This document shows positions 32,863 to 42,162 of a DNA stretch of 64,000 nucleotides, piece by piece. Both the position numbers and the translations under genes were made by a program. Origin of the DNA: Falsiroseomonas sp046052145. GTDB lineage: Bacteria; Pseudomonadota; Alphaproteobacteria; Acetobacterales; Acetobacteraceae. How positions within the stretch are numbered: the stretch's first letter is position 1; the number at the start of each line of letters is the position of its first letter. The notes below the pieces were generated by a model that made no database searches, was not told the DNA's origin, and was given only the letters and a program-made list of their open reading frames with translations. The stretch lies in contig JBJOMW010000001.1 of NCBI GenBank assembly GCA_046052145.1, forward strand, positions 62,001-126,000, in the 5' to 3' direction.

Positions 32863-33831
32863 ATGCGTTCCCTCACACGCCGCACAGTCCTGGCCGCCAC
32901 CCTCGCTTTGCCCACGATCGGCGTCCGCGCGCAGGCGCTGCAGCGCCCGCTGCGGATGATCGTGCCCTTCGCCGCGGGCGGCGTCGCGGACCTCACTGCC
33001 CGCGCCGTTGGCCAGCGGATTTCGCCGCTGCTCGGCCAGCCGGTGGTGATCGACAACCGCCCAGGCGCGGGCGGCATCGTCGCCGGGCAGCAGCTGATGG
33101 CGGCCCCGGCCGATGGCCACACGCTGCTGGTCGCCTCCAACGGCACGGCGATCAGCCGCAGCCTGTTCCGCAGCCTGCCCTTCGACCCGCTGCGCGACTT
33201 CGCGCCAGTGGTGACGATGGGCGCCTTCCCGATCGCGGTCCTGGTCGCGCCGAATTCGCCGATCCGCGACATCCCGGACCTGCTGGCGCGGATGCGCGCC
33301 AATCCGGGGCGGATGAATATCGGCTCCATCAGCGTCGGCAGCACGCAGAACCTCTCGGCGGAGCTGTTCAAGATCCGCACCGCGACGCGGGCGGAGACGG
33401 TGGTGTTTCCCGCCACACCGCAGCTCGTCACCGCGATGCTGCGCGGCGATGTGGACGCGGCTTTTGAGATCACCGGCCCGATCTTCGGCCAGATCCAATC
33501 GGGTGCGATCCGCGTGCTGGCCGTCACCTCCGCCACGCGCGCGCAAAGCCTGCCCAATGTGCCGACACTGCTGGAACAGGGTGTGGCGGATTACGACGTT
33601 GCCTCCTGGAATGCGCTGGTCGCGCGTGCTGGCTCCCCGCCCGAGGCGATCGCCGCGATCAACCGCGCGGTGAACGAGGCGCTCGGCACGGCCGAACTGC
33701 GGGAGGCGCTGACCCAGGTCGGCGTCGAGCCTCGCGGTGGCACGGCGGAGGCAATGGGCCAGCTGATGGCCGCCGACACCGCGCGTTGGGCGGAGGTGAT
33801 CGAGAAGGCCGGCATCGAGCGGCAGGGCTGA
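32863..33831 (+). CDS. Bug/TctC-family binding protein, second copy
   Basis: This 322-residue exported protein has a signal region RRTVLAATLALPTIGVRAQA and then LRMIVPFAAGGVADLTARAV and IDNRPGAGGIVAGQQLMAAP, the Bug ligand-loop motifs. ATG 32863 is chosen because GGAAGGAA lies upstream. It is clearly diverged from the neighbour at 31866, so this is not a recent duplication; the pair may cover two ligands or two stereoisomers. It ends 1 base before ligI. Confidence 0.9.
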   Translation: MRSLTRRTVLAATLALPTIGVRAQALQRPLRMIVPFAAGGVADLTARAVGQRISPLLGQPVVIDNRPGAGGIVAGQQLMAAPADGHTLLVASNGTAISRSLFRSLPFDPLRDFAPVVTMGAFPIAVLVAPNSPIRDIPDLLARMRANPGRMNIGSISVGSTQNLSAELFKIRTATRAETVVFPATPQLVTAMLRGDVDAAFEITGPIFGQIQSGAIRVLAVTSATRAQSLPNVPTLLEQGVADYDVASWNALVARAGSPPEAIAAINRAVNEALGTAELREALTQVGVEPRGGTAEAMGQLMAADTARWAEVIEKAGIERQG

Positions 33832-33832
33832 G

Positions 33833-34717
33833 ATGAGCACGACACGCCAGATACCCACCTGCAAGGGCCCGGACCCGGACACCAAGACGCCGCGCTACCG
33901 CCCGCCGCCGGGCGCCTGCGACACGCATTGCCACATCTTCGGCCCCGGCGACGTCTTCCCCTATGCGCCGGACCGTTCCTACACGCCGCCCGACAATGGC
34001 TACGAGAAGCTGGTCAGGCTGCATCGCATCCTCGGCCTTTCGCGCGCCGTCATCGTGCATGCCTCCTGCCATGGCAGCGACATGACGGTGACGCTGGATG
34101 GCATCGCGCGATCCAATGGCACGATGCGCGGCGTTGCCGTGGTGGACCCCGGCGTCACCGATGCGGAACTCGCGCGGCTGCATGCCGGCGGCATCCGCGG
34201 CGTGCGCTTCAACTTCGTGAAGCATCTGGGCGGCATGCCGGACATGGCCGTGTTCCAGCGCGTGCTGGCGCAGGTGGAGCCGCTCGGCTGGCATGTCGTG
34301 CTGCATCTGGATGCGCAGGATGTGGTGCCGCTCGCGCCCGTGATCTCGGCGATCCGCATCCCCTTCATCCTGGACCATATGGGCCGCGTGCGCGCGAAGG
34401 ATGGCGTGGAGCAGCCCGCCTTCCGGCAGTTGCAGGAGCTGATGAAGAACCCGCTCGCCTGGGTAAAGATCTGCGGCGCGGAGCGCATCAGCTCCACCGG
34501 CGCGCCGTTTCGGGACGCGCTGCCCTTCATCCGCGCGCTGGCCGCGCAGGCGCCGGACCGCCTGCTGTGGGGCACCGACTGGCCGCATCCGAACATCGCC
34601 GGCGACATGCCCAATGACGGCGACCTGGTGGATTTGCTCGCCGAGGCGATCGAGGATGAGGCGCTGCGCCACCGCATCCTGGTGGACAACCCCACCCGTC
34701 TCTACTGGAGCGATTGA
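33833..34717 (+). CDS. ligI: 2-pyrone-4,6-dicarboxylate lactonase
   Basis: LigI is a metal-independent amidohydrolase that interconverts 2-pyrone-4,6-dicarboxylate and 4-oxalomesaconate. The 294-residue protein follows Sphingobium LigI: YRPPPGACDTHCHIFGPGD, AVIVHASCHGSDMTVTLD, GVRFNFVKHLGG, PFILDHMGRVRAKDG and LLWGTDWPHPNIAGDMPNDG. The product is the substrate of the GalB encoded upstream. An N-terminal ~20-residue tail is similar to the family's. It is followed after 3 bases by a DUF1932 dehydrogenase. Confidence 0.92.
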   Translation: MSTTRQIPTCKGPDPDTKTPRYRPPPGACDTHCHIFGPGDVFPYAPDRSYTPPDNGYEKLVRLHRILGLSRAVIVHASCHGSDMTVTLDGIARSNGTMRGVAVVDPGVTDAELARLHAGGIRGVRFNFVKHLGGMPDMAVFQRVLAQVEPLGWHVVLHLDAQDVVPLAPVISAIRIPFILDHMGRVRAKDGVEQPAFRQLQELMKNPLAWVKICGAERISSTGAPFRDALPFIRALAAQAPDRLLWGTDWPHPNIAGDMPNDGDLVDLLAEAIEDEALRHRILVDNPTRLYWSD

Positions 34718-34720
34718 GGC

Positions 34721-35605
34721 ATGCGCATCGCCTTCATCGGGTTCGGCGAGGTCGGCAGCATCCTGGCGCGCGACCTGCGTGCCGCGGGGCATGATGTCGT
34801 CGCCGCCTTCGACCCGGCCTTCGCCGACGCCACCAGCAAGGCCGCGCGCAACCTCGCAGCGAGCAGCGTCACGCGCGCGGCCTCCGCGCCGGAGGCCGCA
34901 CGCGGCGCGGAGATCGTGTTCTGCTGCGTCACCGCCGGCTCTGCCCTCGGCGCCGCGCAATCCCTGGCCGGCGGGCTCACGCATGCGCCCTTCGTGGTGG
35001 ATGTGAACTCCGTCTCCCCGGGCACGAAGCGCGAGGCGTCGGAGGCGGTGACCGCCGCCGGCGGGCGCTATGTGGAAGCCGCGGTGATGACCTCTGTCCC
35101 GCCGCACGGCATCCGCTCGCCGACGCTGATCGGCGGGCCGCACGCCGCTTCCTTCCTGCCGGTCGCCGGTGCGCTAGGCATGAAGGTGGAGCTCTTCTCG
35201 GACGCCGTAGGCGGCGCTTCCTCGGTCAAGATGTGCCGCTCCATCATGATCAAGGGCATGGAGGCGACGGTCACCGAATGCATGCTGACTGCGCGCCGCT
35301 ACGGCGTGGAGAAGCAAGTGCTCGCCAGCCTTGCCGACACGCTGCCGCACAAGGACTGGGCCGAGCTCGCGCGCTACATGATGAGCCGCGCGCTGATCCA
35401 TGGGCGCCGCCGCGCCGAGGAAGTGTGGGAAGTCGCGCGCACTGTCGCCGAAGCCGGCCTCGAGCCGATGCAGAGCCCCGCCACCGCGCGCCGCCAGGAC
35501 TGGGCCGCGGATCGTGGCGCCGAGTTGTCAGCTGAGATCCTGGCGACCAAGGACCTCGACGCGCTGCTCGATGCGGTGCTGGCGAAGGCTGTCCGTCAAG
35601 GTTGA
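34721..35605 (+). CDS. NAD(P)-dependent oxidoreductase with DUF1932 C-terminal domain
   Basis: This 294-residue protein has a Rossmann start MRIAFIGFGEVGSILARDLR, the 6-phosphogluconate-dehydrogenase-like block VVDVNSVSPGTKREASE, the beta-hydroxyacid signature lysine region GGASSVKMCRSIMIKGMEAT, and a helical DUF1932 domain. Proteins of this type recur in protocatechuate 4,5-cleavage gene sets, but their substrate is not established to my knowledge. It is the last gene of the galB-ligI operon, and it converges on iolE 20 bases away. Confidence 0.82.
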   Translation: MRIAFIGFGEVGSILARDLRAAGHDVVAAFDPAFADATSKAARNLAASSVTRAASAPEAARGAEIVFCCVTAGSALGAAQSLAGGLTHAPFVVDVNSVSPGTKREASEAVTAAGGRYVEAAVMTSVPPHGIRSPTLIGGPHAASFLPVAGALGMKVELFSDAVGGASSVKMCRSIMIKGMEATVTECMLTARRYGVEKQVLASLADTLPHKDWAELARYMMSRALIHGRRRAEEVWEVARTVAEAGLEPMQSPATARRQDWAADRGAELSAEILATKDLDALLDAVLAKAVRQG

Positions 35606-35625
35606 CGGATCGATCTGCCGTCCCG

Positions 35626-36519
35626 TCAGGCGAAGGCGGCGGCGGCGAAGCGGGCCAGATTGTCATGCCCCATGCGGGCGAAGGTCAGCGGATGCGCCTT
35701 CGCCGGATCCTGCTCCGCCTCCACCACCAGCCAGCCGGCATAGCCCGCGGCCGCGAGCGGCGGCAGCACGGCGGCATAGTCCACGCAGCCATCGCCGGGC
35801 ACGGTGAAGACGCCCTCCAGCACCGCCGCCAGGAAGGGCAGGTCGCGCCGCTTCACATCCGCCATCACGGCGGCGCGGATATCCTTGCAATGCACATGCA
35901 CCACGCGCGCAGCGTGGCGCTGCGCCGCCCGCACCGGATCGCCGCCAGCGAAAGTCAGATGCCCGGTATCCAGCAGCAACCCGACCTCCGGCCCAGTGCC
36001 GGCCATAAGCCGGTCCACATCGGCCTCTGATTCGATCACCGTGCCCATATGATGATGATAGGCAAGGTGCAGACCACGCACCTTCAGGCGCCGGCCGAAC
36101 TCCGCCATGCGGGGCAGCAGCAGCGCCCAATCCGCTTCCGACAGCACCGGCCGGCGCGACAGCGGCGTGGTGCGTTCGCCATGGATGGCGCGGGATACTT
36201 CGGCATGCACCATCACCGTGCAGCCCAGCGCCGTCAGCAGCGCGATATGCGGCTCGGCTTCCGCCATCTCCGCATCCACATCGCGCTCGAGCAGGCGGGA
36301 GCCGTACCAGCCAGAGACGAGGTCGAGACCATGCCGCGCCAGGATCGGCTTCAGCTTCTCCGCCTGACGCGGAAACTTGTTGCCCAGCTCAAAGCCCGCG
36401 AAGCCCGCCAGCTTGCCTTCGGCCAGGCAAGTCTCGAGCGGCGTTTCCGCGCCGAGCTCCGGCATGTCGTCATTGGTCCAGGTGAGCGGGTTGATCCCGA
36501 GGCGGACGGCCATGGTCAT
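35626..36519 (-). CDS. iolE: myo-inosose-2 dehydratase
   Basis: IolE dehydrates 2-keto-myo-inositol to 3D-(3,5/4)-trihydroxycyclohexane-1,2-dione. The 297-residue TIM-barrel protein shows the family start VRLGINPLTWTNDDMPELG, metal-site blocks AYHHHMGTVIESEADVDRLM and LLLDTGHLTFAGGDP, HVHCKDIR, and EGVFTVPGDGCVDYAAVL. The start at 36519 is used; ATG 36513 is also possible. It follows iolD after 7 bases on the same strand. Confidence 0.92.
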   Translation of the reverse strand: MTMAVRLGINPLTWTNDDMPELGAETPLETCLAEGKLAGFAGFELGNKFPRQAEKLKPILARHGLDLVSGWYGSRLLERDVDAEMAEAEPHIALLTALGCTVMVHAEVSRAIHGERTTPLSRRPVLSEADWALLLPRMAEFGRRLKVRGLHLAYHHHMGTVIESEADVDRLMAGTGPEVGLLLDTGHLTFAGGDPVRAAQRHAARVVHVHCKDIRAAVMADVKRRDLPFLAAVLEGVFTVPGDGCVDYAAVLPPLAAAGYAGWLVVEAEQDPAKAHPLTFARMGHDNLARFAAAAFA

Positions 36520-36526
36520 GCTGCCT

Positions 36527-38365
36527 TCATGCTCCTGCGGCCTGGCGGGCGCGGTTCGTCTCATAGTCGCGGCGTGCGGCCTTCTGCGCGGGCGTCGCGG
36601 GGGCGGCGGTGACCGGCACCTCCCACCAGGCGCCGCCTTCGGCCGTGCCGGTCTGCGGGTCGGTGTCGATCACCAGCACCTGCGTGCGCTTCGCCGCAAA
36701 GGCTGCGGGCAGCGCGGCTTCCAGCTCGGCGACGGACTCTAGCTTGCGCGCTTCCGCGCCCAGCGCGGTCGCGTGCGCGGCAAAATCCACATGCGGGGCT
36801 TCGTCGGGCAGCAGATTGCGAAAGGCCTCGCCGCCCGTGCCGCGCTGCAAGCGGTTGATGCAGCCGAAGCCGCGATTGTCGAGCACGACGATCGTCAGCT
36901 TCGCGCCGAGCGCGACAGAGGTCGCGATCTCGCTGTTCATCATCAGGTAGCTGCCATCGCCGACCAGCACCACCACCTCGCGGGCCGGCGCGGCAAGCTT
37001 CGCACCAAGGCCGCCGGCGATCTCGTAGCCCATGCAGGAATAGCCGTATTCCAGGTGGTAGCTGGTCGCATCCGTCGCGCGCCACAGCTTGTGCAACTCC
37101 CCCGGCAGGCCACCGGCGGCGCAAAGCACGATGCCACGCGGAGGCATGGCGCGGTTGACGGCGCCCATTACCTGCGCGTCGGTCGGCAAGCTGGTGGATT
37201 GGCGCTTCGGCGCGGCCGTCGCGCGATCCACCACGCGCTGCCACCGCGCAGTCGCGGTGATCGCCTTCTCCTGCCAGGGGCGCGGGGCGGCCCAGCGGCC
37301 GAGCGCGGCGGACAGCGCGACAAGGCCGCGCGCCGCATCGGCGACCAGGGGCTGCGCGCCATGCTTATGCGCGTCGAAGGGCACGATGTTCAGCCCGACG
37401 AGCTTCGCCTTGCCGAACAGCGCGCGCGAGCCCGTGGTGAAATCCTGCAGCCGCGTCCCGACGGCCAGAACCAGATCGGCCTGCTGCGCCAGCGCATTCG
37501 CCGCCGCCGTGCCCGTCACGCCGATCGCGCCCGCATTGCGCGGATGATCCCACGCCAGGCTCCCCTTGCCCGCCTGCGTCTCGGCCACCGGGATGCCGTG
37601 CCGTTCCGCGAAAGCGGCGAGCGCCGCCTTGGCCTTGGCGTATTTCACGCCACCGCCGGCGATCAGCACCGGGCGCTTCGCGGACTTCAGCACCGTGGCG
37701 GCCTCGGCCAGTTCGCGCGCATCGGGCTCCGGCGCGCGGACGCGCCAGACGCGCTTGCGGAAGAACGCCGCCGGCCAGTCGAGCACTTCCGTCTGCACAT
37801 CCTGCGGGAAGGCCAGCGTCACGGGGCCGCATTCCGCGGGGTCGGTCAGCACGCGCAACGCCGCGGGCAGCGCAACCAGCAGCTGCTCGGCGCGCAGGAT
37901 GCGGTCGAAGTAGCGGCTGACGGGGCGGAAGCAGTCATTGGCCGAGATCGTCGCATCGCCGAAGCATTCGACCTGCTGCAGCACCGGGTCTGGCCGGCGG
38001 GACGCAAACACGTCGCCAGGCAGGAACAGCACCGGCAGGCGGTTCACATGCGCGACCGCGGCTGCTGTCACCATGTTGGTGGCACCCGGCCCGATCGAGG
38101 TGGTGCAGGCCATCATCCGCCGCCGCGCATGCGTCTTCGCATAGGCGATCGCGGCATGCGCCATCGCCTGTTCGTTATGCGCGCGGAAGGTAGGAAGCGC
38201 ACGGCGATGCGCGTGCAGCGCGGGGCCAAGACCCGCGACATTGCCATGGCCAAAGATCGCCCAGACGCCGCCGAACAGCGGCAGCACGCGCCCCTCGACT
38301 TCGGTCTGCTGGGCTGCCAGGAACCGCACCGTGGCCTCGGCCGCCGTCAGGCGCAGACTGGCCAT
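36527..38365 (-). CDS. iolD: 3D-(3,5/4)-trihydroxycyclohexane-1,2-dione hydrolase
   Basis: IolD is a thiamine-diphosphate enzyme that opens the inositol ring to 5-deoxy-glucuronate. The 612-residue protein has the TPP N-terminal domain with the catalytic Glu in FRAHNEQAMAHAAIAYAKTH, the IolD-specific ACTTSIGPGATNMVTAAAVA, a central domain near VLIAGGGVKYAKAKAAL, and the C-terminal TPP-binding GDGSYLMMNSEIATSVAL. GGAGGAAGC precedes the ATG at 38365. It is divergent from iolG across 91 bases. Confidence 0.94.
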   Translation of the reverse strand: MASLRLTAAEATVRFLAAQQTEVEGRVLPLFGGVWAIFGHGNVAGLGPALHAHRRALPTFRAHNEQAMAHAAIAYAKTHARRRMMACTTSIGPGATNMVTAAAVAHVNRLPVLFLPGDVFASRRPDPVLQQVECFGDATISANDCFRPVSRYFDRILRAEQLLVALPAALRVLTDPAECGPVTLAFPQDVQTEVLDWPAAFFRKRVWRVRAPEPDARELAEAATVLKSAKRPVLIAGGGVKYAKAKAALAAFAERHGIPVAETQAGKGSLAWDHPRNAGAIGVTGTAAANALAQQADLVLAVGTRLQDFTTGSRALFGKAKLVGLNIVPFDAHKHGAQPLVADAARGLVALSAALGRWAAPRPWQEKAITATARWQRVVDRATAAPKRQSTSLPTDAQVMGAVNRAMPPRGIVLCAAGGLPGELHKLWRATDATSYHLEYGYSCMGYEIAGGLGAKLAAPAREVVVLVGDGSYLMMNSEIATSVALGAKLTIVVLDNRGFGCINRLQRGTGGEAFRNLLPDEAPHVDFAAHATALGAEARKLESVAELEAALPAAFAAKRTQVLVIDTDPQTGTAEGGAWWEVPVTAAPATPAQKAARRDYETNRARQAAGA

Positions 38366-38380
38366 GCTTCCTCCACCGCT

Positions 38381-38396
38381 CCGGGAGTTGTCCCGG
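38381..38396. promoter_or_regulatory. inverted repeat between divergent iol genes
   Basis: CCGGGA-GTTG-TCCCGG is a perfect 6-bp inverted repeat in the 91-base gap between iolD and the iolG-like gene. It could be an operator serving both directions, or lie in the iolD leader. No iol regulator gene is visible nearby. Confidence 0.35.
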
Positions 38397-38456
38397 CCTC
38401 GTGTTGTGTTACGGTTTGATGACAGCGCCCGCAAGCGGTCGCCAGCAGGAAACGTC

Positions 38457-39446
38457 ATGCTCCATTTCGCACAATTCGGTGCCGGTCGCATCGGGGCCAT
38501 CCATGCCGCGAACCTGGCCGCCAGCGGCCGCGCGCGCCTCAAGCATGTCGTGGACGTGCACGCACCCGCCGCGCAGGCGCTCGCCGCACAGCACGGCGCG
38601 CAGGTGAGCAGCACCGAAGCCGCGCTGGCCGACCCGGAGGTCGGCGCGGTCATCGTCGCGAGCTCCACCGACACCCATGCGGACCTCGTCATCGCCGCGG
38701 CGCGCGCGGGCAAGGCGATCTTCTGCGAGAAGCCGATCGATCTTTCGCTGGCGCGAGTGGATGCCTGCATCGCGGAGGTGAAGCGCGCCGGCGTGCCGAT
38801 GCTGGTGGGCTTCAACCGCCGCTTCGACCCCTCCTTCGCGGAGCTGCGCCGGCGCATCGGCGCAGGCGCGATCGGCGCAGTGGAGCAGGTGGTGATCACC
38901 AGCCGCGACCCCGGCCCGCCGCCGGTGTCCTACATCAAGGTCTCGGGCGGGCTGTTCCGCGACATGACGATCCATGATTTCGACATGGCGCGCTGGATGC
39001 TCGGCGAGGAGCCGGTGGAGGTCTTCGCCCACGGCGCCAATCTCGTGGATCCCGCGATCGGCGCGGCGGGCGACATCGACAGCGCGATGGTCCTGCTGAA
39101 GACCGCCTCGGGCCGCATGGCGCATATCAACAACTCCCGCCGCGCCAGCTATGGCTACGACCAGCGTGTCGAGGTGTTCGGCAGCGGCGGGCGCCTGATC
39201 GCCGGCAATCGCACGCCGACCACGGTGGAACTGGCGGATGCGCAGGCGGTCACGGCAGACAAGCCGCTGCACTTCTTCCTGGAACGCTATGCCGATGCCT
39301 ACCGGATCGAGCTGAACGCCTTCCTGGATGCGGTGGCGAACGGGACACCCATGCCGGTCGGCGCCGAGGATGGGCGCCAGGCGCTCGTGCTGGCGGATGC
39401 GGCGGTCGAATCGCTGCGCACTGGCCGCCCTGTGCGCATCGCATGA
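38457..39446 (+). CDS. iolG: inositol 2-dehydrogenase, Gfo/Idh/MocA family
   Basis: This enzyme oxidises myo-inositol to 2-keto-myo-inositol with NAD. The 329-residue protein opens with a Rossmann motif FAQFGAGRIGAIHAANLA, has the family EKPIDLSLARVDACI lysine motif, GFNRRFDPSF and the catalytic Asp/His region DMTIHDFDMARWMLGE. The specific substrate is assigned from the iolD/iolE neighbours. A related polyol dehydrogenase is possible. Its stop overlaps the start of the SDR gene. Confidence 0.87.
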   Translation: MLHFAQFGAGRIGAIHAANLAASGRARLKHVVDVHAPAAQALAAQHGAQVSSTEAALADPEVGAVIVASSTDTHADLVIAAARAGKAIFCEKPIDLSLARVDACIAEVKRAGVPMLVGFNRRFDPSFAELRRRIGAGAIGAVEQVVITSRDPGPPPVSYIKVSGGLFRDMTIHDFDMARWMLGEEPVEVFAHGANLVDPAIGAAGDIDSAMVLLKTASGRMAHINNSRRASYGYDQRVEVFGSGGRLIAGNRTPTTVELADAQAVTADKPLHFFLERYADAYRIELNAFLDAVANGTPMPVGAEDGRQALVLADAAVESLRTGRPVRIA

Positions 39447-40234
39447 GCGCGCTGCCCAAGGTGCGGCTGGATGGCCGCGTGGTGCTGGTCACCGGTGGCA
39501 CATCGGGCATCGGCGAAGGCTGCGCGCTGGCCGCCGCCGAAGCGGGGGCCGCTGGCGTCTGCATCACGGGCCGCAACGCGGCGCGCGGCGCGGCGGTGGT
39601 CGCGAAGCTTAAGGCGCTCGGCGCGCGCGCGCATTTCGTCGCGGCCGACCTCGCGGATGCGGAAGCCACCGCCGGCATCGTCGCGCAGGCGGAGGCCGCG
39701 CTTGGCCTTGTTGACGGTCTGGTGAACGCCGCCGGGCTGACGGATCGCGGCACCATCCTCGACACGCCGGCCGCGCTGTGGGACCGGCTCTTCGCGGTGA
39801 ATGCCCGCGCGCCCTTCCTGCTGACCCAGGCCATGGCGCGGCGGCTGAAGGATGCCGGCCGGCCCGGCGCCGTGGTCAATGTCATCACCATGTCGAGCCA
39901 TGGCGGCCAGCCTTTCCTCACGGCCTATTCGGCGTCGAAGGGCGCCTTGGCGACGCTGACGAAGAACACCGCGCTCGGCCTGCGCTCGCAGCGCATCCGG
40001 GTGAATGGCATCAACATGGGCTGGGCCGACACGCCGGGCGAACATCTGATCCAGCAGCGCGACGGCAACCCCGCCGACTGGCTGGACAAGGCCGAGCCAG
40101 GCCAGCCCTTCGGCCGCCTGCTGAAGCCGCGCGACGTTGCCGGGCTGGCGACCTATCTGCTGTCGGACGCCGCCGAGATGATGACCGGCGCGCTGATCGA
40201 CTTCGACCAGAACGTCATGGGCGCCTACACGTGA
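39443..40234 (+). CDS. short-chain dehydrogenase/reductase
   Basis: This 263-residue classical SDR has the cofactor motif VTGGTSGIGEGCALAAAE, NAAGLTD, and the catalytic Ser and YxxxK in SSHGGQPFLTAYSASKGALA. An Asn catalytic residue region lies near GLVNAAG. It probably oxidises a polyol or keto-inositol isomer in this gene set; the substrate is not readable. It overlaps both neighbours by 4 bases, so iolG, this gene and the phosphatase are one translation-coupled unit. Confidence 0.87.
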   Translation: MSALPKVRLDGRVVLVTGGTSGIGEGCALAAAEAGAAGVCITGRNAARGAAVVAKLKALGARAHFVAADLADAEATAGIVAQAEAALGLVDGLVNAAGLTDRGTILDTPAALWDRLFAVNARAPFLLTQAMARRLKDAGRPGAVVNVITMSSHGGQPFLTAYSASKGALATLTKNTALGLRSQRIRVNGINMGWADTPGEHLIQQRDGNPADWLDKAEPGQPFGRLLKPRDVAGLATYLLSDAAEMMTGALIDFDQNVMGAYT

Positions 40235-41034
40235 CACCCTCCGAACTCGCCCGCCGGCTGAAAGCCGTTGCCCCTATTGCGCAGGAAGCGGCGGAGCTCG
40301 CCGCGCGCATGCGCGCGAACGGCATGGCCGAGACCAAGATGAAGGGCGCGCAGGACTTCCTGACGGAAGCCGACGGCGCCACCGAGGCCTTCCTGCGCGA
40401 AAAGCTCGAACGGCTCTTTCCCGGCGAACCGATCCTCGGCGAGGAAGGCGGCGGCGCGGCGCCGGAGACCGGGCCGCTCTGGATCCTCGACCCGATCGAC
40501 GGGACCTCCCCCTTCTCGCGCGGCGGCGATCGCTGGTGCGTCTCCATCGGGCTGGCCCATGATAGCCACGCGGTGCTGGGCGCCGTGGCGCGCCACGCGA
40601 CAGGGGAAGTGATCCTGGGCGCGCGCGGCTGCGGGGCTACCCTCAACGGCGCCCCGGTGCGCGCCGCACCCACCACCGACTTCGCCCGCGCCACCATCGA
40701 GATCGGCTGGTCGCTGCGCCGCCCGCCGGCGGATTTCATCGCGCTCCTCGGGCGCGTGATGGCACAGGGTGCGGGCGTGCGCTCATCCGGCTCCGGCACG
40801 CTCGGGCTGGTGGACACCGCGCTCGGCCGGCTCGACGCCTATATCGAGCTGCACATCAATTCCTGGGATGCCTGCGGCGCGCTGGCCATCGCGCGGGAAG
40901 CGGGCTGCTGGACCAACGACTTCGACAGCGGCGCCTGGCTGACCGAGGGCAACCCGATCTGCTTCGCTGCACCGGCGCTCGGGCCAAAGCTGGCGGCGCT
41001 GATGGACGCTGCGGCCTCGACCGGCCGCAGCTGA
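40231..41034 (+). CDS. inositol monophosphatase-family phosphatase
   Basis: This 267-residue Mg-dependent, Li-sensitive-type phosphatase has the metal sites GEEGGG and LWILDPIDGTSPFSRGGDR (DPIDGT), and the C-terminal INSWDACGALAIAREAGCW. It would release inositol, or a sugar, from its monophosphate. The coupling to iolG strongly suggests that the free inositol made here feeds the dehydrogenase. It is followed after 66 bases by a transporter of the AfuABC type, known to carry phosphorylated sugars in Actinobacillus. The GTG start is inside the SDR stop. Confidence 0.9.
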   Translation: MTPSELARRLKAVAPIAQEAAELAARMRANGMAETKMKGAQDFLTEADGATEAFLREKLERLFPGEPILGEEGGGAAPETGPLWILDPIDGTSPFSRGGDRWCVSIGLAHDSHAVLGAVARHATGEVILGARGCGATLNGAPVRAAPTTDFARATIEIGWSLRRPPADFIALLGRVMAQGAGVRSSGSGTLGLVDTALGRLDAYIELHINSWDACGALAIAREAGCWTNDFDSGAWLTEGNPICFAAPALGPKLAALMDAAASTGRS

Positions 41035-41100
41035 CGCGGTAACTGACCCACAGCACGACACGGCGCGGGACCAACCCGCCGCCAAGAGGGAGACGACACC

Positions 41101-42135
41101 ATGCCCACACCCCGCCGCCTGATCGGCGCCCTGTTCGCCGGCGCGCTCGCCGCGCTGCTGCCCGGCGTCGCGAACGCCCAGGGCCAGCTCACCGTCTACT
41201 GCTCGGTGCAGGAAGAATGGTGCCGCCCGATGATGGCCGCCTTCGAGCGCGCCACCGGCATCCGCGTGGCCATGACGCGCCGCTCCTCCGGCGAGACGAT
41301 GACCCAGATCCGCGCCGAAGCGCAGAACCCGCGCGGTGACATCTGGTGGGGTGGCACCGGCGACCCGCATATGCAGGCCGCGCAGGAGAACCTGACGGTC
41401 GAATACCGCTCCCCCATGCTGGACCAGCTGCATGACTGGGCCGTCAGCCAGGCGCGGCAGACCAACTTCCGCACCGTCGGCATCTATGCCGGCGCGCTCG
41501 GCTATTCCTACAACGTGAACGAGCTGCGCCGCCGCCGGATCGAGGCGCCGCGCTGCTGGGCCGATTTGGCGAAGCCGGAATTCCGCGGCGAGGTCCAGGT
41601 GGCCGACCCCAACACCTCCGGCACCGCCTACACCATGCTGGCGACGCTGGTGCAGGTGATGGGCGAGGAACCGGCCTTCCAGTACCTGCGCGCCCTGCAT
41701 CGCAACGTGAACCAGTACACGCGCTCCGGCGCCGCGCCCGCCCGCGCGGCGGCGACTGGCGAGACGCTGGTCGGCATCACCTTCCTGCACGACGCGGTCA
41801 CGCAGAAGATCGGCGGCGCACCGGTGGAGATCGTCGCACCCTGCGAAGGCACGGGCTACGAGATCGGCTCCATGTCCATCATCCGCGGCGCGCGCAACAT
41901 GGAACAGGCCCGGCGCTTCTATGACTGGGCCCTAACGGCGGAAGCGCAGGCGATTGCGGCGCAGGCCAATTCCTTCCAGCTGCCGTCGAACCGCAACGCG
42001 CCGATCCCGCCGCAGGCGCCGCGCTTCGAGAATATCCGCCTGATCGACTACGACTTCGCCCGCTGGGGCAGCTCGGAGGAGCGCACGCGCCTGCTGCAGC
42101 GTTGGGAACGCGAGGTCCGCGCCGGCGCGCGCTGA
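41101..42135 (+). CDS. ABC transporter periplasmic binding protein, AfuA-like
   Basis: This 344-residue exported protein has a signal peptide (LIGALFAGALAALLPGVANA, cleavage after ANA) and the pattern of AfuA/FbpA-type proteins. In Actinobacillus pleuropneumoniae AfuA binds hexose-6-phosphates rather than iron. Matching blocks are TVYCSVQEEWCRPMMAAFE, DIWWGGTGDPHMQAAQE, VADPNTSGTAYTMLATLVQV, the LHDAV His-Asp pair and PCEGTGYEIGSMSIIRGARN with the Glu used for sugar binding in AfuA. Iron-binding tyrosines of true FbpA are not evident. Ligand by context: inositol phosphate or sugar phosphate (inference). Confidence 0.83.
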   Translation: MPTPRRLIGALFAGALAALLPGVANAQGQLTVYCSVQEEWCRPMMAAFERATGIRVAMTRRSSGETMTQIRAEAQNPRGDIWWGGTGDPHMQAAQENLTVEYRSPMLDQLHDWAVSQARQTNFRTVGIYAGALGYSYNVNELRRRRIEAPRCWADLAKPEFRGEVQVADPNTSGTAYTMLATLVQVMGEEPAFQYLRALHRNVNQYTRSGAAPARAAATGETLVGITFLHDAVTQKIGGAPVEIVAPCEGTGYEIGSMSIIRGARNMEQARRFYDWALTAEAQAIAAQANSFQLPSNRNAPIPPQAPRFENIRLIDYDFARWGSSEERTRLLQRWEREVRAGAR

Positions 42136-42162
42136 CGCCGCGCCGACGCGATCTTCCGCGCG

